Positions 1-4,238 of a DNA stretch of 6,122 nucleotides are shown piece by piece. Made by a program: the position numbers and the translations under genes. Positions within the stretch are counted from its first letter, which is position 1. Each line of letters starts with the position of its first letter. Source of the stretch: Gemmatimonadota bacterium (lineage in GTDB: Bacteria > Gemmatimonadota > Gemmatimonadetes > Gemmatimonadales > Gemmatimonadaceae); NCBI GenBank assembly GCA_003131365.1, contig PKVB01000146.1, forward strand, positions 1,444 through 7,565, in the 5' to 3' direction. Under the pieces are notes generated by a model. It did no database searches. It was not told the origin of the DNA and was given only the letters and a program-made list of their open reading frames with translations.

Positions 1-103
1 TCCAGCCATAGCAGAGCGCCACTTCGACGCCCTCGGCGTACGTGATGGAGCTGACGCCCGAATTCCCGGTGCCCCGGGGACCGGAATATCGGTCAGTGCG
101 GCG
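1..103 (-). pseudogene. YdeI/OmdA-like protein fragment, lacking a start (runs off left edge)
   Basis: A minus-strand frame is open from just after a TAA at 106-104 to the window edge. Its codons at 55-2 read VSSITYAEGVEVALCYGW, and the single remaining base (A) fits the Ile expected next. This matches, from memory, the conserved core of YdeI/OmdA-family (bacteriocin-protection, OmpD-associated) proteins, which typically read 'S(I/V)TYAEAVxxALCYGWIDG'. In full-length members this motif follows about 40 residues that contain a Trp-rich 'WLxxnH...WLxxxKKGSG' stretch. Here the frame upstream of the motif has no ATG, GTG or TTG before the TAA, and the other two minus-strand frames do not show the missing N-terminus. 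I infer a 5'-truncated remnant. A functional gene using an unusual start, or a sequencing frameshift, cannot be excluded because the rest lies outside the window. The fragment follows the small membrane protein gene in the same orientation. Confidence 0.5.
66..84 (-). terminator. GC-rich hairpin after the minus-strand gene cluster
   Basis: CCGGT at 66-70 pairs with ACCGG at 80-84, and the stem continues inward through CC/GG pairs with one bulged G at 71 and a CCGG loop. On the minus strand it lies 8 nt beyond the TGA of the small membrane protein gene. There is no U-tract after it, so it is not a textbook intrinsic terminator. It may be a factor-assisted terminator or an RNA 3'-end stabiliser. 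It also lies inside the YdeI-like open frame, so it could simply be GC-rich coding sequence. Confidence 0.3.
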
Positions 104-452
104 TTATGACTCGGGCAGGGTTTTCCTGTTTCGAGGGCACGCCCAGTGAAGGGCGCTCGGACATGAGACGCGCGGTGAAGCGCTGACCCTCTGAGAGCCG
201 TTCGACTTCGAGCGCTATCGCATCAACTGCCTGGACGAGCGAATTGATGGTGCGCTCGACGCCCACTCCGCTATTGGCCAAGGCTGCATCCGCACCCAGG
301 CGGGCCGCCCGTCTGGCGCCAAAATGAGCGCCAACCCACGCCGCGACAAATCCAACCACCGCAGCAATGCCTCCTGCCATACCAAAGAGGAGGAGATAGT
401 GCTCGCGCAGCGTTCCGTTGAAAATCTGAGGAAGCATCGACATCACCGCCAT
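93..452 (-). CDS. Small single-span membrane protein with C-terminal coiled coil, hypothetical
   Basis: About 119 residues if started at the ATG at 452. A short amphipathic N-terminus (MLPQIFNGTLREHY) leads into one hydrophobic, Gly/Ala-rich segment at about residues 19-46, followed by the basic patch GARRAARLG, consistent with a cytoplasmic C-terminus. Residues 65-86 (V65, I69, L72, V76, I79, V83, L86) form a clean a/d heptad pattern, continued by SEGQRF, so a self-associating coiled coil is likely. The last 20 residues look disordered. Two other starts are possible. The ATG at 521 adds a very basic 23-residue extension with no visible ribosome binding site. The ATG at 437 has GGCGG 8 nt upstream and may be the true start. 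It is the last complete gene of the minus-strand cluster, downstream of the phosphatase. I recall similar small proteins with an IALEVER-SEGQRF coil in Gemmatimonadota, but no function is known to me. Confidence 0.7.
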   Translation of the reverse strand: MAVMSMLPQIFNGTLREHYLLLFGMAGGIAAVVGFVAAWVGAHFGARRAARLGADAALANSGVGVERTINSLVQAVDAIALEVERLSEGQRFTARLMSERPSLGVPSKQENPARVITPH

Positions 453-539
453 TCTAAGTGGATTCCCATTATTCCAGTTACCTACGAGACAGGATACCCT
501 GGGTTTCGGGCGCCGGCGCATTTCTGGCCGGTAGGTTGT

Positions 540-722
540 TCACGATCGTTTCGTCTCCCGGCCACGGGCTTCCGCGAGCTTTTTCGCGATTCCGCGATAA
601 AACGCGGCGTCGACGCTCTTGTTCTGCTCGTCCAGACCGAGCGCGGCGAGCTCGAGCGCGTAGAGAATGTTGCCGAGGTACAGCTGCGCGATTCCCGCAA
701 CAGTGTCGCGATCGTCACCCAT
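540..722 (-). CDS. Small helical hypothetical protein overlapping the phosphatase gene end
   Basis: Sixty residues starting MGDDRDTVAGIAQLYLGNIL and ending KKLAEARGRETKRS. It is predicted to be almost entirely helical, soluble and charged at the C-terminus, with no signal peptide and no membrane segment. The ATG at 722 overlaps the phosphatase TGA by 8 nt (ATGGGTGA), an arrangement typical of translational coupling. An in-frame ATG at 752 would add ten residues (MSLRFPLRPR) and a 38-nt overlap. Neither start has a strong Shine-Dalgarno sequence. The gene ends 87 nt before the preferred start of the next gene. The opposite-strand and other frames here look like low-complexity Arg/Ser-rich shadows, which supports this frame. 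I do not recognise the family. Its position suggests a role tied to the phosphatase, but that is inference. Confidence 0.6.
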   Translation of the reverse strand: MGDDRDTVAGIAQLYLGNILYALELAALGLDEQNKSVDAAFYRGIAKKLAEARGRETKRS

Positions 723-1512
723 GCGCGGGCGCAGGGGGAATCGGAGTGACATCGCGGTGGTCCGTGCCGGTCGATTCCGCGGAAAGAACGCGAACGACGA
801 CCGCGGTGATGTTGTCGTTGCCCCCGTTGACGTTTGCTTCCTGGATCAGGGCGTCGACGATCCGCTCCGGCTTGGCGCGCGACACGAGTAGCTGCTGAAT
901 GCGCCTATCTTCGACCAGCCCCGTGAGCCCGTCGCTCGCGAGAAGAAATGCATCGCCGACTCTGACCTCGCCGTCAAACACATCCGGCTCGATCTCGTCG
1001 GCCATGCCGATGCAACGGGTGATGACATTGCTCTGCGGGTGGCGTCTTGCCTGCTCGGGCGTGAGGAGACCCGCGTCGACCTGTTCCTGCACCAGCGAGT
1101 GGTCCTTGGTGAGCTGGCGCATATGGCCGTCGCGCACGAGGTAGATGCGCGAGTCGCCCACGTGTCCGACGATGAATCTCGTCTCGGAGAGAAGCAGGGC
1201 CGACACCGTGCTGCCCATGCCAAGCTTGTCGCGCTCGGTCCTGGTCCGCTCGTAGACGGCGCGGTTGGCATCGCGCAGGGCGTCGGTGACCCGCCCGTGC
1301 GAGTCGGCCGCTTCCAGATCGTTCAGGTCCGAGAGGTCGTGGCTCACCATCTCCACCGCCATCTCGCTAGCGACCTCGCCGGCCGCGTGCCCACCCATCC
1401 CGTCCGCGACTATGAATAGTCCGCGGTGAGCGTTGGCCGAAGCGTGAAGCGAGTCTTCATTACCCTTTCGAATCCGGCCGACATCAGTGCGAGCCGCAAC
1501 AGCAAGGTGCAC
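715..1512 (-). CDS. PP2C-family serine/threonine protein phosphatase (Stp1/PrpC-like)
   Basis: A 265-residue cytoplasmic, metal-dependent phosphatase that removes phosphate from Ser/Thr residues. Bacterial members usually oppose PknB/PrkC-type kinases. The bacterial PP2C motifs are present in order: TDVGRIRKGNED (9-20, with the metal ligand D20), VADGMGGHAAGE (35-46, with D37 and G38), GMGST (98-102), GHVGDSRIY (116-124, with D120 and R122), LASDGL (191-196, with D193) and GGNDNIT (230-236, with D233). All expected metal-binding acidic residues are intact, so it should be active. Length fits the single-domain Stp/PrpC group. The last 20 residues are Pro-rich and probably disordered. The start is GTG at 1512: it is the only usual start codon between an in-frame upstream stop (1587-1585) and the first motif, although no strong ribosome binding site is visible. 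It lies 101 bp after the ABC transporter gene on the same strand and overlaps the following small gene. No kinase gene is in the window, so the substrate is unknown. Confidence 0.95.
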   Translation of the reverse strand: MHLAVAARTDVGRIRKGNEDSLHASANAHRGLFIVADGMGGHAAGEVASEMAVEMVSHDLSDLNDLEAADSHGRVTDALRDANRAVYERTRTERDKLGMGSTVSALLLSETRFIVGHVGDSRIYLVRDGHMRQLTKDHSLVQEQVDAGLLTPEQARRHPQSNVITRCIGMADEIEPDVFDGEVRVGDAFLLASDGLTGLVEDRRIQQLLVSRAKPERIVDALIQEANVNGGNDNITAVVVRVLSAESTGTDHRDVTPIPPAPAHG

Positions 1513-1554
1513 TAGCGGGAGCTCATTGGAATGGAAGGACTGGTGGGTGGTTCG

Positions 1555-1583
1555 GTTGATGGAGGGAACCCTCCTGGCCTCAA
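1555..1583 (-). promoter_or_regulatory. Weak candidate promoter with palindrome before the phosphatase gene
   Basis: In the 101-bp gap between the ABC transporter and the phosphatase, the minus strand shows TTGAGG (1583-1578), 17 nt, then ATCAAC (1560-1555). The -35-like element is fair but the -10-like element is poor. The spacer contains a perfect 6-bp inverted repeat (GGAGGG, AA, CCCTCC on the plus strand, 1561-1574), which would be a natural operator position. There is no U-run, so it is not a good terminator. This is inference from spacing and symmetry only. Confidence 0.2.
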
Positions 1584-1613
1584 ACTACGAACACGCGAAA
1601 TGAGCGGCAAGCA

Positions 1614-3470
1614 TCACCCCGCGCGCTTGAGCAGCGGCTCCGAGTCTCCCGCCTGCAGCCTCCAGAGCGTGTTGTAGAGGCCGCCCCTCTCCAGCAGCTC
1701 GCGGTGCGTCCCGCGCTCGGCTACTTCGCCGTGGTGCAGAACCAGAATCATGTCCGCGTTTGCGATCGTGCTGAGGCGGTGCGCCACCGCGATCGTCGTT
1801 CGTCCCGACACCAGCACGCTGAGCGCGGCATGGATCTCGGCTTCGATCTCGCTGTCGACTGCGCTGGTCGCCTCGTCCAGGAGCAGCAACGGCGCGTTCG
1901 CGGCGATCGCCCGGGCAAAGGAGAGCAGCTGCCGCTCGCCGACGCTGATCGATGCGCCCCGCTCGCCCAACACCTGACGATAGCCCTGCGGAAACCCTCG
2001 GATTATCCGGTCCGCGCCGACTTTCGCCGCCGCCTTCACCACGTCCTCGTCGCTGAGCGGATTCGAGAGCCGGATGTTGGTCGCGATGTCCCCCGCGAAC
2101 AGGAAGATGTCCTGCTGAACGTAGCCGATCAGCGACCGCAGCTCGTCCAGCGGCATGGTTCGGATGTCGACTCCGTTGATAGTGATCCGCCCACGCTGGG
2201 GGTCGTAGAAGCGCATGAGCAGATTGACGATCGTCGTCTTCCCCGCGCCAGTGTGCCCAACCAGGGCGAGAGTCTCACCCGAACGCGCGGTGAATGTCAC
2301 ACCCTTCAGCACCCACTCGACCGGCACGGTCTCCGCAGGCTCTCCTCTCTTCTGTTTTGCCAGATGCGCAATGTCGTAGGCGAACCAGACATCCTCGAAC
2401 GCCACCTCGACTCCGTTGCTCCTCTCCACCATTTCCGTGGGAGCGGCATTGTCGGGAACACTCGGAACCGTGTCGAGCAGCGTGAAGATTCGCTCCGAGC
2501 TCGCCATCGCTGTCTGCAGGATGTTGTACTTCTCGGATAGATCCTGAAGCGGCTGGAAGAATCTTCGCACCAGCTGCAGAAACGCCGCAACCGTGCCGAC
2601 ACTCAGGAGATTCGCGTGAACGCGCGACGCTCCTGCTACAATGAGGATCGCGAGCGCGACCGACGTCAGCAGCTCGATCGCCGGGAAGTAGAGCGCGTAG
2701 ATCGTAATCGATTTCAGGTTCGCGTCCAGGTGCGACCGATTCAGCTCGTCGAAGCGCTGCGCTTCCCGCTTCTCCTGTCCGAACAGCTGCACGATTCGCA
2801 TTCCCGTCAGTCTCTCCTGGAGAAACGAGTTGATGCGGGCGAGGCGTACCCGGATGTCGCGATAAGTATCGCGCACTCCCTTTCGAAACAGTCCCGATAC
2901 CATGACCACGAATGGAATGACGGCAAACGAGGCCAGCGCCAGGCGCCAATCCATGATCAGCATGGCTGCGCTGATGGCTACCAGCGTGAAGAGATCTCCC
3001 AGGCCCGACACGACGCCCGAGGTGAAGAGCTCGTTCAGAGTTTCGACGTCTGACGTCACGCGCGTGATCAACCGGCCCGCCGGATTCCGGTCGAAGAACG
3101 ACACCGAGAGCCGCTGCAGGTGCTCGAAGATCTCCATCCGCAAGTCGCGCATGACTCGCTGCCCGAGCAGGCTGGTGAGCCAGGTCTGGCCGTACGATGT
3201 GACGAATTCGGCCACCAGTGCGAGGAGCAGGAACGCGGTACAGGTGGCCACGATGTGCATGTCGCGGGCGGGCACTGCGACGTCGATCACCCGCCTGGTC
3301 AGCAGCGGCCCCACGACCTGGACCCCGCCCTCCACGCACAGAAGCGCAAATGCGCCGTACATGAGCGCGCGGTACGGGCGGGTGTAGACGAGCAGGCGAC
3401 GCATCAGCTTGCTGTCGTACGCCTTGCCGAGGATGTCGTCTTCGTGGGTCAGAGTTGCGGGAGCAGTCAT
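1614..3470 (-). CDS. ABC transporter half-molecule, fused permease and ATPase (type I exporter)
   Basis: A 618-residue half-transporter of the MsbA/LmrA/BmrC-D type that couples ATP hydrolysis to export of a lipid, drug or peptide across the inner membrane. The N-terminal half has about six membrane segments (roughly 35-57, 73-95, 151-173, 178-195, 258-280 and 288-305). Cytoplasmic coupling stretches such as FFDRNPAGRLITRVTSDVE (125-143) are typical of the ABC_membrane domain. The ATPase domain has an A-loop Tyr (Y365), Walker A GHTGAGKT (405-412), Q-loop YVQQD (450-454), signature ISVGERQ (508-514), Walker B LLLLDEATSAVD (528-539, catalytic E533) and H-loop H564. All catalytic residues are present. 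The signature is SVGERQ instead of LSGGQ, a variant I recall as common in this subfamily. A stretch at about 366-385 is longer than usual between the A-loop and the VLKGVTF strand. The ATG at 3470 has AGGA (minus strand) 9-10 nt upstream. No second half-transporter is adjacent, so it is either a homodimer or pairs with a protein encoded elsewhere. The substrate is unknown. Confidence 0.95.
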   Translation of the reverse strand: MTAPATLTHEDDILGKAYDSKLMRRLLVYTRPYRALMYGAFALLCVEGGVQVVGPLLTRRVIDVAVPARDMHIVATCTAFLLLALVAEFVTSYGQTWLTSLLGQRVMRDLRMEIFEHLQRLSVSFFDRNPAGRLITRVTSDVETLNELFTSGVVSGLGDLFTLVAISAAMLIMDWRLALASFAVIPFVVMVSGLFRKGVRDTYRDIRVRLARINSFLQERLTGMRIVQLFGQEKREAQRFDELNRSHLDANLKSITIYALYFPAIELLTSVALAILIVAGASRVHANLLSVGTVAAFLQLVRRFFQPLQDLSEKYNILQTAMASSERIFTLLDTVPSVPDNAAPTEMVERSNGVEVAFEDVWFAYDIAHLAKQKRGEPAETVPVEWVLKGVTFTARSGETLALVGHTGAGKTTIVNLLMRFYDPQRGRITINGVDIRTMPLDELRSLIGYVQQDIFLFAGDIATNIRLSNPLSDEDVVKAAAKVGADRIIRGFPQGYRQVLGERGASISVGERQLLSFARAIAANAPLLLLDEATSAVDSEIEAEIHAALSVLVSGRTTIAVAHRLSTIANADMILVLHHGEVAERGTHRELLERGGLYNTLWRLQAGDSEPLLKRAG

Positions 3471-3602
3471 TCAGCCGTATCCTAGCCGGGTTACAGGTGC
3501 GACGCCACGCCAACAGGTCCACCTATGGTACGCGGGTTGCACTTTTTGCGGGCATCAATGTTCCATCCTGTCGGCTGACGTTTAACCCACACTGGAGGGA
3601 AG
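3471..3602. promoter_or_regulatory. Divergent intergenic region between ABC transporter and GlsB-family gene
   Basis: These 132 bp separate the two divergent start codons and must contain the promoter for the plus-strand GlsB gene and probably that of the minus-strand cluster. TTGCAC at 3537-3542 is a reasonable -35 for the plus strand, but no good -10 lies 16-18 nt downstream. ACAGGT is repeated at 3493-3498 and 3513-3518, exactly 20 bp apart, and AGGTCCACCT at 3515-3524 is a short palindrome. These could be regulator contacts, but I cannot assign a sigma factor or regulator. GGAGGG at 3594-3599 is the GlsB ribosome binding site. Confidence 0.4.
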
Positions 3603-3875
3603 ATGGGAATTCTTGCATGGATGGTTCTTGGACTGATCGCGGGCGCGATCGCCAAGGCCATCATGCCGGGCAATGACCCCGGCGGCATCATCGTCACTAT
3701 GATCATCGGCATCGTGGGTGCGTTCATTGGTGGCTTCCTCGGGAACATGCTGACTGGAACCCCTCTAAATGGATTCTCCATCCAGAGCATCATTCTCGCG
3801 GTCATCGGCGCGCTCATCCTGCTGTGGATCTATCGCATGGCGACGAGGGGCCGCGGCGCGCCGCGCGTTCCCTAG
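3603..3875 (+). CDS. GlsB/YeaQ/YmgE-family stress-response membrane protein, copy 1
   Basis: Ninety residues and almost wholly hydrophobic, with three membrane segments at about 2-21, 27-48 and 58-78. It carries the family's glycine-rich core: VLGLIAGAIAK (8-18), PGNDPGG (22-28) and GIVGAFIGGFLG (36-47). This is the transglycosylase-associated/GlsB family (Pfam PF04226), a small inner-membrane protein family linked to general or envelope stress in Gram-positive and Gram-negative bacteria, with no established enzymatic activity. Length is typical, with a short Arg-rich C-terminal tail (ATRGRGAPRVP). The ATG at 3603 is preceded by a strong GGAGGG 3-4 nt upstream. The stop is TAG, and the second copy starts 30 nt later on the same strand, so the two are almost certainly co-transcribed. 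It is divergent from the ABC transporter. Confidence 0.93.
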   Translation: MGILAWMVLGLIAGAIAKAIMPGNDPGGIIVTMIIGIVGAFIGGFLGNMLTGTPLNGFSIQSIILAVIGALILLWIYRMATRGRGAPRVP

Positions 3876-3893
3876 CGCCGCACTCGCTTCACG

Positions 3894-3908
3894 CAGGTAA
3901 AGGGTTTG
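3894..3908 (+). promoter_or_regulatory. Ribosome binding site that fixes the TTG start of GlsB copy 2
   Basis: CAGGTAAAGGGT precedes the TTG at 3906. The AGG at 3895-3897 lies 8 nt from the start. No ATG or GTG in this frame occurs between the stop of copy 1 and the first membrane segment, so TTG is the best start. Confidence 0.6.
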
Positions 3909-4169
3909 CCGCTCTGGCTCTATTGGATCGTTCTCGGCCTTGTCGCCGGAACACTCGCCAAGTTTCTGGTGCCAGGGCGGGACCCTTCCGGGTGCATCAT
4001 CACCATCCTGCTCGGAATCGTCGGCGCCTTCATCGGTGGCTGGCTTGGAACTCGATTCTTCGGGTGGGGCACCGTGATGGCCGGAGAGTTTGACTTCCGC
4101 TCGATCGGCATCGCCACCGTCGGCGCCATAGTCCTTCTCCTGCTCGGGCGACTCGTCAGGCGATTATAG
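3906..4169 (+). CDS. GlsB/YeaQ/YmgE-family stress-response membrane protein, copy 2
   Basis: Eighty-seven residues starting with TTG, with three hydrophobic segments at about 3-21, 30-52 and 65-83. It shares with copy 1 the order VLGLVAGTLAK (9-19), PGRDPSG (23-29) and GIVGAFIGGWLG (37-48), so it belongs to the same PF04226 family and is a tandem paralogue. Between segments 2 and 3 it differs: it has a longer, aromatic and acidic loop (TRFFGWGTVMAGEFDFRS) where copy 1 has TGTPLNGFS. It ends LGRLVRRL, a basic cytoplasmic-type tail. The divergence in the loop suggests an old duplication, or two independently acquired copies, rather than a recent copy. It probably acts in the inner membrane with copy 1, perhaps as a mixed oligomer, but that is inference. 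uvrA begins 69 nt downstream after a hairpin. Confidence 0.92.
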   Translation: MPLWLYWIVLGLVAGTLAKFLVPGRDPSGCIITILLGIVGAFIGGWLGTRFFGWGTVMAGEFDFRSIGIATVGAIVLLLLGRLVRRL

Positions 4170-4175
4170 CCGAGC

Positions 4176-4201
4176 TGGCCTGCCCTCGACACGGCGGGCC
4201 A
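4176..4201 (+). terminator. Hairpin between the GlsB pair and uvrA
   Basis: TGGCCTGCC (4176-4184) pairs with GGCGGGCCA (4193-4201) in a 9-bp stem with one G-U pair and an 8-nt loop (CTCGACAC). It begins 6 nt after the TAG of GlsB copy 2. The downstream sequence TTCGGCAAATCTT is only mildly T-rich and has no true U-tract. A weak or factor-assisted terminator that separates the GlsB genes from uvrA is the likeliest reading. Confidence 0.45.
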
Positions 4202-4238
4202 TTCGGCAAATCTTCGGGGCCGCGCTTAGATTTCGGAT
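4202..4238 (+). promoter_or_regulatory. Candidate uvrA promoter, possibly giving a leaderless mRNA
   Basis: TAGATT at 4227-4232 resembles a -10 box (four of six consensus bases), with a poor -35-like TTCGGC at 4202-4207 and a 19-nt spacer. A transcript from it would start at about 4239, exactly at the uvrA GTG, and no Shine-Dalgarno sequence precedes that codon at normal distance. No LexA-type palindrome is visible. Weak evidence. Confidence 0.25.

Noticed and set aside
2..106. Plus-strand open frame at the left edge as the tail of another gene
   Set aside because: It reads as a featureless Ala/Gly/Pro-rich stretch, whereas the minus strand of the same region matches a known family core.
453..521. 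23-residue N-terminal extension of the small membrane protein (start at 521)
   Set aside because: The extension is very basic, has no visible ribosome binding site and is unlike a signal or anchor sequence; the start at 452 or 437 is preferred, though 521 is not disproved.
458..898. Plus-strand open frames opposite the phosphatase tail and the small genes
   Set aside because: Compositionally biased (Arg, Ser, Cys) and without motifs; the minus-strand frames in the same region have protein-like composition and operon-like spacing.
1513..1613. Intrinsic terminator between the ABC transporter and phosphatase genes
   Set aside because: The only clear inverted repeat (1561-1574) has a 2-nt spacer and no T-run on either strand, so it does not look like a terminator.
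1704..2540. 278-residue plus-strand open frame antisense to the ABC transporter
   Set aside because: Arg/Asp/His-rich antisense shadow typical of high-GC coding DNA, with no recognisable motif and no ribosome binding site.
2275..3522. Long 415-residue minus-strand open frame overlapping the ABC transporter
   Set aside because: It is a shifted frame of the transporter gene with Arg/Ala/Gly-rich low-complexity content and no domain; the other frame carries all ABC motifs.
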